Assembly (NCBI GenBank): GCA_007119455.1
Contig: SKPR01000186.1
Span: 1-5,841 of the forward strand
Length of the DNA stretch: 5,841 nt
Direction: 5' to 3'
Source of the DNA: Candidatus Brevefilum sp.
GTDB taxonomy: Bacteria; Chloroflexota; Anaerolineae; Anaerolineales; Anaerolineaceae
In this document: one piece after another, positions 1 through 5,619 of the stretch
Numbering within the stretch: position 1 is the stretch's first letter
Layout of the letters: every line of letters starts with the position of its first letter
Notes under the pieces: generated by a model
The model's database searches: none
Told to the model about the DNA's origin: nothing
What the model saw: the letters and a program-made list of their open reading frames with translations, nothing else
Made by a program: the position numbers and the translations under genes

Positions 1-1096
1 GAGCACCAGCGGTGTTAAAGTCTTCGTTCATTGCCTCGAGGAAACCTTGCCGGGTTGTTTGGGCTTGCTCATCCAGCTTCTCAAGCATTGCCTGAGGAGC
101 GCCTTCAGCGCCCGGTAAGGCAGATCGTTTGGCTGACAGAATGCGTTCAAGTGCCCGCTGGTTTGCTTCGATCACATCACTATTAAATGTCAGGGGGCTG
201 CGATAATGTGAACTGAGCACGATCAGCCGCATCACATCACCGGGGTGGTCCTGAATGAATTCGTTGATCGGGACCAGATTTCCGGTGGATTTAGACATTT
301 TCTCGCCCTTGAGCTGGAGCATGCCGTTGTGCATCCAATAACGCACAAAAGGTTTCCCGGTGATGGCCTCGGTCTGCGCAATTTCATTTTCATGATGGGG
401 AAAGATCAAATCACTCCCCCCACCGTGGATATCAATCTGCTCACCAAGGTGGTCAAGATTCATGGCCGAGCATTCGATATGCCAGCCTGGACGGCCTGGT
501 CCCCAGGGGCTATCCCAGGCTGGTTCGCCGGGTTTGGCCGCTTTCCATACAGCAAAATCCATGGGATTCTCTTTACGTTCATCAACCCTAATCCGGCTGC
601 CAGCGTTCATCTCTTCCAGTTTACGACCTGAAAGTTTGCCATAATCTTTAGCGGTTTCGACCCTGAAATAAACATCGCCATCCACTTCATAAGCGGACTC
701 CTGTTCGATGAGACGGGCCACCATTTCGATGATAGCTTCAATCTCATCCGTTGCTCTGGGATGCTCTGTCGCAGGAAGGATATTCAGATCTTTGAGATCT
801 TGTTTGAATTCCTCGATGTATTTTTCTGCCAGTTCGATGGGTTCGATGCCCAATCGTTGTGCGCGGTCGATAATTTTGTCGTCCACGTCGGTGAAGTTCA
901 TGACATAGTCCACATCATAACCCCGGAACATCAAGTAGCGACGGACGACATCAAATACCAGGGCGGACATGGCATGTCCCACGTGGGAACTGTCATAAAC
1001 TGTGGGACCGCAAACATACATCCTGACTTTTCCTTCGTGAATGGTCTCAAAATCTGATTTGCTGCGTGTCAGGGTGTTATAAACTCGTAAAGACAT
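1..1096 (-). CDS. cysS: Cysteinyl-tRNA synthetase (partial, 3' end beyond window)
   Basis: Class I aminoacyl-tRNA synthetase that charges tRNA-Cys with cysteine using ATP, in the cytosol. The first 365 codons are open from ATG at 1094-1096 to the window edge. The class I signatures are present: HVGH at residues 38-41, just after a CGPTVYD motif, and KMSKS at 266-270. The catalytic zinc site is complete: Cys29, Cys209 (in WHIECSAM), His234 and Glu238 (in FPHHENE), matching the E. coli enzyme almost residue for residue. The C-terminal anticodon-binding part is cut off; the family is usually about 460-500 residues. The start is supported by a GGAGA ribosome binding site at 1106-1110 and by the canonical N-terminus. 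It lies 50 bases downstream of the PIN-TRAM gene on the same strand with no terminator between, so it is probably transcribed from the promoter at 2278-2306. yacL and cysS also share a neighbourhood in Bacillus. Confidence 0.98.
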   Translation of the reverse strand, partial: MSLRVYNTLTRSKSDFETIHEGKVRMYVCGPTVYDSSHVGHAMSALVFDVVRRYLMFRGYDVDYVMNFTDVDDKIIDRAQRLGIEPIELAEKYIEEFKQDLKDLNILPATEHPRATDEIEAIIEMVARLIEQESAYEVDGDVYFRVETAKDYGKLSGRKLEEMNAGSRIRVDERKENPMDFAVWKAAKPGEPAWDSPWGPGRPGWHIECSAMNLDHLGEQIDIHGGGSDLIFPHHENEIAQTEAITGKPFVRYWMHNGMLQLKGEKMSKSTGNLVPINEFIQDHPGDVMRLIVLSSHYRSPLTFNSDVIEANQRALERILSAKRSALPGAEGAPQAMLEKLDEQAQTTRQGFLEAMNEDFNTAGA

Positions 1097-1146
1097 GGTA
1101 CCGTTTCTCCAATATGAATTAAGTCTGGATAAAAAAATGAAAGATG

Positions 1147-2226
1147 TTAGTCGGGTTTGGCAAAGATCATTCGACCGGCTGCAGTTTGAAGCACTTTAGT
1201 GACGGAAATCGATATGGTTTTCCCGATAAACTTATGGCCATCCTCGACGACCACCATTGTACCATCCTCCATATAACCGACACCCTGGCCATATTCTTTG
1301 CCTTCCTGGATAATTTTCATTTCAAGCGTTTCACCCGGGAGTAGAATGGCTTTGACAGCATTAGCCAGTTCGTTGATGTTCAACACAGAGACGCCCTGCA
1401 ATTCGGCCACACGATTGAGATTGTAATCGTTGGTCAGAATGGGACAGCTTAGCTGCCTGGCAAGTACGACCAGGCGATCGTCAACTTCTTTGACTCCTTC
1501 TACATCAATATCAGTGATCGTAACAGGGATTTTGGGGTCTTTTTGTAACTCCGAAAGCACTTCCATCCCACGGCGGCCACGCTGTCTGCGCAGGTTGTCG
1601 GCCGAATCGCTCACGTATTGCAGTTCATTGAGCACAAATCGTGGTATCAGCAACCTGCCCGGAACAAAACCTGTGCGGGCAATGTCGGAAATCCGACCGT
1701 CAATGATGGCGCTTGTGTCCACAAGTATTCGGCGTGAGTCCTGCAATCCGCTGGATTCTCCGCTATCGGTGGAACCAGAGCCGCTTTTTGAAATGGTCTG
1801 AAAAACATTACGAAGGTCTTTTTGCCGAGAGACAAATAAAACAATCCCCAGGTAGCCAAAAAGCATTACACCAATGAAGGGTAAGATGCTGCCTAATGGG
1901 TCAGGCAGGAGGGATAGGGGGTATGAAAGAAGTGCAGCCAGAATCAGGCCGACAATCAATCCGATTAAACCAAAAACAAGCGCCTGGGCGGATACGTTGC
2001 TTAAGCGCTTTCTAATGCTATTAATCGGTTTGATGGATAACCATGGAGCGATGAGAAAACCGATAAAACCGATGACGATTGATGAGATGATCTGATAAAT
2101 AATGATCGCCTCTGGACTGGCTGGCCAGATTTCCTGGATAAGCAGACCCAGTGGCTCCCCCAGAAAAACGCCCATGATACCAAAGATGATAAGTCCAATA
2201 ATACGCGCGATAAGTTCTGCGGACAT
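1147..2226 (-). CDS. yacL: PIN-TRAM domain integral membrane protein, YacL family
   Basis: A 359-residue protein with three parts. Residues about 5-133 hold four hydrophobic membrane segments (roughly 6-28, 41-61, 82-104 and 112-133). A Ser/Gly-rich linker covers about 147-163. A PIN nuclease fold follows at about 166-285, then a TRAM domain at about 294-357. The PIN acidic residues are visible: Asp170 (in LVDTSAIIDGR), Glu201, Asp249/Asp250 and Asp267 (in LTNDYN), which would bind the catalytic metal. The family resembles B. subtilis YacL. PIN domains usually cut RNA and TRAM domains bind RNA, so a membrane-anchored ribonuclease is the natural inference, but the substrate is unknown. The ATG at 2224-2226 follows an AAAAGGAG ribosome binding site (2236-2243) with nine bases between. 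It is first gene of an operon with cysS. Some automated annotations call such proteins a 'twitching motility protein PilT'; that label is wrong because no PilT ATPase motifs are present. Confidence 0.93.
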   Translation of the reverse strand: MSAELIARIIGLIIFGIMGVFLGEPLGLLIQEIWPASPEAIIIYQIISSIVIGFIGFLIAPWLSIKPINSIRKRLSNVSAQALVFGLIGLIVGLILAALLSYPLSLLPDPLGSILPFIGVMLFGYLGIVLFVSRQKDLRNVFQTISKSGSGSTDSGESSGLQDSRRILVDTSAIIDGRISDIARTGFVPGRLLIPRFVLNELQYVSDSADNLRRQRGRRGMEVLSELQKDPKIPVTITDIDVEGVKEVDDRLVVLARQLSCPILTNDYNLNRVAELQGVSVLNINELANAVKAILLPGETLEMKIIQEGKEYGQGVGYMEDGTMVVVEDGHKFIGKTISISVTKVLQTAAGRMIFAKPD

Positions 2227-2277
2227 ATATAATAACTCCTTTTAAGGTGCAAAAAAGTAGAAATAAGACCTATTAGA

Positions 2278-2306
2278 ATCATAGCATGCTGACATTAAAT
2301 AGTCAA
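2278..2306 (-). promoter_or_regulatory. Sigma-70-type promoter for yacL-cysS
   Basis: On the minus strand, TTGACT (-35, positions 2301-2306) and TATGAT (-10, positions 2278-2283) are separated by exactly 17 bases. Each differs from consensus at one base. An A-rich run lies just upstream of the -35 box and could act as an UP element. Transcription would start near 2271, giving a leader of about 45 bases before the ATG at 2226. An inverted repeat TGAC-N8-GTCA (2290-2305) overlaps the -35 box, and a perfect palindrome AGCATGCT (2283-2290) touches the -10 box. Either could be an operator, but no regulator is identified. Confidence 0.8.
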
Positions 2307-2410
2307 TTTTTTTATCCCTATTATTGATTAAAGACTAAGAATTTTTATTCAAGATATGAGAACTGTATGGATTAAAAAATGACACCCGTTTTACCTTTTG
2401 GAGATAATAA

Positions 2411-2442
2411 ATAAAAAACCCAGGCATTGCAAAATGCCTGGG
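2411..2442 (-). terminator. Intrinsic terminator after the YgiT-type gene
   Basis: A perfect 10-bp GC-rich stem (CCCAGGCATT with AATGCCTGGG, positions 2419-2442) encloses a four-base loop. Read on the minus strand it is followed at once by a run of six T (2413-2418). It lies 39 bases past the stop codon of the zinc-finger gene. The A-run on the other flank could in principle give weak termination on the plus strand only if preceded by a transcript there, and no plus-strand gene exists nearby. It isolates the der-lepB-ygiT side from the yacL promoter. Confidence 0.93.
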
Positions 2443-2481
2443 TGAAAAAAGCAAATGGGTTGTGGTTGGTATGGTGGTTGA

Positions 2482-2757
2482 TCAGGCCGGGGGTGCGATG
2501 TTGGCGGGAGGTTTATTTTCTTTGATTTGCAGTCCTGGGTGGACCGGCGTTCCCGCTTCGGGGTTAAGCAGGAGGCTTAATTGAGCCAGGGCGTGATTGT
2601 CGTAGGCGCGATGGCCACAGAGATCGCAAATCCAGGCAGGAAAGTTGGGGACAGTAATCAGGTCATTCCCAAGCCATGTCATTAAAGTTGCAGATTTTAA
2701 GGTTTTTCGTCCCCCCTGGCATTTTAAGCAAGATTGAGTGTTTTGATGATTGGGCAT
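2482..2757 (-). CDS. Small YgiT-type zinc-finger protein, stand-alone
   Basis: A 91-residue protein with two CxxC pairs, Cys10/Cys13 and Cys44/Cys47, joined by a segment ending in VPNFPAWICDLCGHRAYD. This is the pattern of YgiT-type zinc fingers, the N-terminal domain of the MqsA antitoxin. The helix-turn-helix DNA-binding half of MqsA is missing; instead residues about 66-91 are rich in proline and probably disordered. The ATG at 2755-2757 follows AAAAGGA (2763-2769) at five bases. It has its own good promoter (2829-2857) and its own terminator (2411-2442). No toxin-like partner gene sits next to it: the neighbours are lepB upstream and yacL downstream. Zinc binding by the four cysteines is a safe inference; any regulatory or antitoxin role is not shown. 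Stand-alone YgiT-type proteins are common annotations in several phyla and mostly lack known function. Confidence 0.85.
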   Translation of the reverse strand: MPNHQNTQSCLKCQGGRKTLKSATLMTWLGNDLITVPNFPAWICDLCGHRAYDNHALAQLSLLLNPEAGTPVHPGLQIKENKPPANIAPPA

Positions 2758-2828
2758 CCGTATCCTTTTAATGCGCCTTCTGGATCAACGGCAACTTTGT
2801 ATCGGTGATCATAATTTGTGTTGATATG

Positions 2829-2857
2829 ATTATATAATTAAATTGTGGCGTTGTCAT
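2829..2857 (-). promoter_or_regulatory. Sigma-70-type promoter for the YgiT-type gene
   Basis: On the minus strand, ATGACA (-35, positions 2852-2857, five of six consensus bases) and a perfect TATAAT (-10, positions 2829-2834) are spaced by 17 bases. The start would be near 2822, giving a leader of about 65 bases. No terminator is visible between lepB and this promoter, so readthrough from lepB is also possible. Confidence 0.72.
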
Positions 2858-2907
2858 TATTAATTTCAGAACTGTTATGATTTACTCATTTTTATCTGGT
2901 TTGGATT

Positions 2908-3507
2908 TTATTGAACAGCCTGAACTATACTCTGGCTGCGTAACAGGGTTATTTCTGTCAGGGGCCAGTAAACCAGCAAAGCCCGGCCGACGATGTCGTC
3001 CCTGGGAATAAACCCCCATAAGTGAGAATCACTGGAATTATTGCGGTTATCACCTAAAACAAAGTACTGGTCAGGTGGAACTTCCCAGACTCCTGAATAT
3101 CGAGGAGGTTCTGAGAGATATGGTTCATAAATTGGTTGGTTGTTGACGTAAACGGCACCGTCTTCTACTCGAATTTCATCGCCTGGAAGGCCGATGACGC
3201 GTTTTATGTAATCCAAATCGGATGCACCGGGTGCGTGAAAAACGACGATATCCCCAATCGACGGGTCACCTAATTTATATGCTACCCGGTTAACCAGCAG
3301 GAACTCGCCAGGTTTCAACGTTGGTTGCATGCTGACGTTTTCAACCCGAACCCTGGCCGAGATGGCATTAATTGCCAGAAACAGTACAAGTGCCAGGAGG
3401 ACAGTTTCAACGGTGTCGATAATAAAACCGACGCAACTGGTGCGTTTTGACCCGGAGCGGGATTTTTCGTTGTCGATTCTAGGTTCAGACGTAAAATTAT
3501 CAAGCAT
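2908..3507 (-). CDS. lepB: Signal peptidase I
   Basis: Membrane-bound serine protease that removes signal peptides from exported proteins on the outer face of the cytoplasmic membrane. It has 199 residues, the size of the compact Gram-positive-style enzymes. A polar, charged N-terminus (1-24) is followed by one membrane anchor (about 28-51). The catalytic serine is Ser59 in SMQPTL and the general-base lysine is Lys102 in YIKRVIGLPGD. The conserved box GDNRNNSSDSHLWG is at 151-164; its His in place of the more common Arg after DS is a known variant. The ATG at 3505-3507 is fixed by an in-frame TAA three codons upstream, and no Shine-Dalgarno sequence precedes it. It lies 85 bases after the der stop on the same strand, so it may be co-transcribed with der or use the weak promoter candidate at 3563-3568. 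Confidence 0.96.
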   Translation of the reverse strand: MLDNFTSEPRIDNEKSRSGSKRTSCVGFIIDTVETVLLALVLFLAINAISARVRVENVSMQPTLKPGEFLLVNRVAYKLGDPSIGDIVVFHAPGASDLDYIKRVIGLPGDEIRVEDGAVYVNNQPIYEPYLSEPPRYSGVWEVPPDQYFVLGDNRNNSSDSHLWGFIPRDDIVGRALLVYWPLTEITLLRSQSIVQAVQ

Positions 3508-3562
3508 TATAATTACTTATTGTTATTATTTGGATCTTTTCCAGTCAGTTTTTGACATACTG

Positions 3563-3568
3563 ATTATA
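3563..3568 (-). promoter_or_regulatory. Possible -10 box for lepB
   Basis: A perfect TATAAT on the minus strand lies in the der-lepB gap and would place a start near 3556, about 50 bases before the lepB ATG. No convincing -35 box is found 16-18 bases upstream, so the hexamer could be chance in AT-rich DNA. Confidence 0.3.
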
Positions 3569-3592
3569 TCGTATCGCAGTGTGATTGGGGTG

Positions 3593-4963
3593 TTATTCCC
3601 TTCTTTTTTTCAGCACAAGACGAACAGGTGTACCGATAAAGGGATAATCCTTGCGAATCTGGTTTTCAATGAAGCGAAGATAGCTGAAATGAGCATATTC
3701 AGGATTATTGACGTATAGCATAAAAGTTGGAGGATCGCTGCGAACCTGTGTGCCATAATAAATGCGCAGGGAACGGCCTGACCTGGAGGGTGCGGGATGC
3801 AGATCCTGGGCTCGTTGAATGATCCGGTTGATCTGTGATGTTGACAGCCTCACAAGGCGTTCTTCCTGGACCTGTAGCGCCAGTGGGAGAACTCTGTCAA
3901 CCCGTTTCCCTGTCAGGGCGCTGATGAAAATCATCGGGACATAGTCCATAAAATTCAGAGCCTGGCGGATTTGCAGGGTGTAATCGTTAATTGTGTATGT
4001 GTCTTTTTCAATCAGGTCCCATTTGTTGACGGCCACAATGGTGCTTTTCCAGGCATCTTTGATATAACCTGCGATATGGGTATCCTGTGCCGTAATGCTG
4101 CTGGCAGCATCTATAACCAGGATGGCCACATCAGCCCGCTCGATGGCGTTCATGCTGCGGATCACACTGTATTTTTCGACACCGGGTGAAACCTTGCCTT
4201 TACGCCGGATCCCAGCAGTATCGATCAGTGTTATGGGTAAACCATTAAATTCCAGTTTGGTATCGATGGCATCGCGGGTTGTACCCGGAATTTCGCTGAC
4301 AATAGCGCGCTCATGACCGACGATTTTATTTAAAAGGCTGGATTTGCCGGCGTTGGGTTTCCCCACAATGGCAATTTTGGTGGATGTGTCTTCTTCGGTG
4401 TCTTCGTCAATCTCTTCGAGGTAGCTGACAACCCTGTCCAATAAATCGCCGCTGCCAGTGCCATGTAAAGCAGAGACAGCATAAGGATCACCCATGCCGA
4501 GCTCATAGAACTCGGCCACGAGCTGCCTTGTTTTTGCGCTTTCAGCCTTATTGACAACCAGGATGATCGGTGGACTGAATTTGCCGTCGATGGATCGTTG
4601 TTGACGGCGTAAAATATCGGCCACTTCGTGATCGGCTGGTGTGACACCTGCCTGCCCATCCACGAGGAACAGGATCACGTCCGATTCTTCGATGGCCAAC
4701 TCGGCCTGGACGCGAATTTGTTCGATATAGTCCTTTGAGCCGGTTGAAAGGGGTGTTTGACCTTTGACCTTTGTCGGATCAATCCCACCGGTATCCATGA
4801 CATAGAAAAAATAACCGCTCCAATCCGCTTCCGCCAGGAGGCGGTCGCGGGTGGTTCCGGGAATCTCGTCCACAATCGCCAGACGTTCGCCCGTCAGGCG
4901 GTTGAAGAGAGTGCTTTTACCGACATTGGGTCTGCCCACCAGGGCAACTACAGGTTTTGCCAT
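3593..4963 (-). CDS. der: Ribosome-assembly GTPase Der (EngA)
   Basis: Essential tandem-domain GTPase that acts in the cytosol on late assembly of the 50S ribosomal subunit. It has 456 residues, slightly longer than usual. GTPase domain 1 shows GRPNVGKS (10-17), PGTTRD (35-40), DTGG (57-60) and NKAE (138-141). Domain 2 shows GKPNAGKS (201-208), PGTTRD (226-231), DTAG (248-251) and NKWD (313-316). The C-terminal KH-like RNA-binding domain covers about 355-456. Domain 1 carries two extra stretches relative to E. coli and B. subtilis Der as I recall them, at about 65-79 and 123-130, and its G4 motif ends in Glu141 rather than Asp. The start is certain: an in-frame TAA lies four codons upstream and the P-loop begins at residue 10. 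No Shine-Dalgarno sequence precedes the ATG; a TATAAT box ends only nine bases before it, pointing to a leaderless transcript. Confidence 0.98.
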   Translation of the reverse strand: MAKPVVALVGRPNVGKSTLFNRLTGERLAIVDEIPGTTRDRLLAEADWSGYFFYVMDTGGIDPTKVKGQTPLSTGSKDYIEQIRVQAELAIEESDVILFLVDGQAGVTPADHEVADILRRQQRSIDGKFSPPIILVVNKAESAKTRQLVAEFYELGMGDPYAVSALHGTGSGDLLDRVVSYLEEIDEDTEEDTSTKIAIVGKPNAGKSSLLNKIVGHERAIVSEIPGTTRDAIDTKLEFNGLPITLIDTAGIRRKGKVSPGVEKYSVIRSMNAIERADVAILVIDAASSITAQDTHIAGYIKDAWKSTIVAVNKWDLIEKDTYTINDYTLQIRQALNFMDYVPMIFISALTGKRVDRVLPLALQVQEERLVRLSTSQINRIIQRAQDLHPAPSRSGRSLRIYYGTQVRSDPPTFMLYVNNPEYAHFSYLRFIENQIRKDYPFIGTPVRLVLKKRRE

Positions 4964-4971
4964 AAGGTCTG

Positions 4972-4999
4972 ATTATACCTGATAAGAAATTTTTGTAGA
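4972..4999 (-). promoter_or_regulatory. Promoter of der, probably giving a leaderless mRNA
   Basis: On the minus strand, a perfect TATAAT (-10, positions 4972-4977) is preceded by TCTACA (-35, positions 4994-4999, four of six consensus bases) at a 16-base spacing. Only eight bases lie between the -10 box and the der ATG. With usual start-site spacing the mRNA would begin at or within about two bases of the A of ATG. The lack of any Shine-Dalgarno sequence agrees with this. Confidence 0.6.
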
Positions 5000-5410
5000 A
5001 TTTAGTAGGGTCAGAATATTTGGTGATCGAAAAAATTCTTTTACCTATATAACCTGGTCATGGAAAATAGATATGAAGTCAAAAATTTTATCATGATCTT
5101 TAGTCTTACAAAATAGATTGATTTTCATTATGATTTTCCCTGACAGTAACAAATTTTTCATAACGAAACCATATCAGGTAAGATATCAATATATCAACGC
5201 ATCAAATAATAAAATCAAACAAGGTAAAAACTTGAAGCGGCTTATGTGTTAAATGGTCAAACTTATCTGGCAGAACAAAAGTGGATAAAACAATAAGATT
5301 CGACCGAATAATTATTATCTTAAAAAACGAATAAGGATGAACAAGAATAAATTCAGTTGAGCAGATGCAATGTTGGCTGAAAGGACATTAAATTTGTCAA
5401 TATGTGAATT
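5000..5410. other. AT-rich intergenic stretch with no recognised gene
   Basis: No open reading frame of useful length, tRNA, known RNA family or strong terminator is seen on either strand. The stretch holds short ATATCA repeats near 5171-5198, including a small inverted repeat GATAT-N4-ATATC (5182-5195), and an AT palindrome AATAATTATT near 5308. The promoter that drives the plus-strand riboswitch and OsmC gene must lie here, because the aptamer begins at 5411. I cannot choose it: candidate -10 boxes such as TATGAT (5129-5134) have only weak -35 partners. Confidence 0.55.
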
Positions 5411-5545
5411 GATAATTCAGCAGACTTGTTGTGCGTGTATTGATGGTCAATGGGAAAATGCTGTTCGAAACGGGTCTGCCACTGTAACGACAAAGCTGGA
5501 TGGGTCCATGAGATTTATGCCGGAAGTCATGCCTGATGAATGATC
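5411..5545 (+). promoter_or_regulatory. Cobalamin (B12) riboswitch aptamer, compact form
   Basis: RNA leader element that binds a cobalamin and adjusts expression of the gene or operon downstream. The conserved core is recognisable: GGGAA at 5452-5456; a P5 hairpin with L5 (5461-5473) whose sequence fits the family's GGTGCGAATCC-type loop; GCCACTGTAA at 5478-5487, flanked by a short P6 pairing GTC (5474-5476) with GAC (5489-5491); and a B12 box, GCCGGAAGTCATGCC, at 5519-5533, which matches the family's AGCCAGGAGACCTGCC at most positions. The ends pair as P1: 5411-5423 with 5533-5545 form 11 pairs out of 13 with two A-G mismatches. Between P6 and the B12 box there are only 27 bases, with a four-pair hairpin TGGA/TCCA (5497-5508), so the long P7-P11 arm of the large AdoCbl class is absent. 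The ligand form (adenosyl-, methyl- or hydroxocobalamin) is not decided by this. Expected effect is reduced expression when B12 is plentiful. Confidence 0.82.
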
Positions 5546-5619
5546 TGGTGTTTGGTTTGGAAATTACTCAAAATAAAAATTTCATTGATTGACTGATGTG
5601 ATAAACAAAGGAGACACAC
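5546..5619 (+). promoter_or_regulatory. Expression platform and ribosome binding site of the OsmC gene
   Basis: This linker joins the riboswitch to the start codon. It holds a strong Shine-Dalgarno sequence AAAGGAG (5607-5613), six bases before the ATG. No GC-rich hairpin with a T-run is present; the only hairpin, GAAATT with AATTTC (5560-5583), is all-AT in its core and lacks a U-tract. Control is therefore more likely at translation than by termination. A GTTTGGTTT stretch near 5549-5558 could pair, with one bulge, with AAACAAA (5603-5609) at the edge of the ribosome binding site; this is speculative. Confidence 0.5.

Noticed and set aside
245..1344. Plus-strand open frames at 245-631, 708-908, 761-1057 and 1144-1344
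   Set aside because: They are antisense shadows of cysS and of the 3' part of yacL, both of which have complete family motifs; the plus frames resemble no family and lack ribosome binding sites.
1430..1801. Plus-strand open frame of 123 codons inside yacL
   Set aside because: Low-complexity Ser/Arg-rich translation antisense to the PIN domain; a shadow.
2307..2481. Toxin or other small gene next to the YgiT-type gene
   Set aside because: The only frames are a few codons long; the space is taken by the yacL promoter region and the terminator.
3552..3557. Perfect TTGACA on the plus strand
   Set aside because: No -10 box follows at 16-18 bases and no plus-strand gene lies downstream.
3329..3718. 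Plus-strand open frame of 129 codons across the lepB-der gap
   Set aside because: It covers coding ends of two well-supported minus-strand genes and the gap between; no family resemblance and no ribosome binding site.
5394..5416. TTGTCA and GATAAT as a promoter for the OsmC gene
   Set aside because: The spacing is only 11 bases, and a start after GATAAT would remove the 5' strand of the riboswitch P1 helix.
5560..5583. Hairpin GAAATT/AATTTC as a riboswitch terminator
   Set aside because: The stem is nearly all AT with a 12-base loop and no T-run after it.
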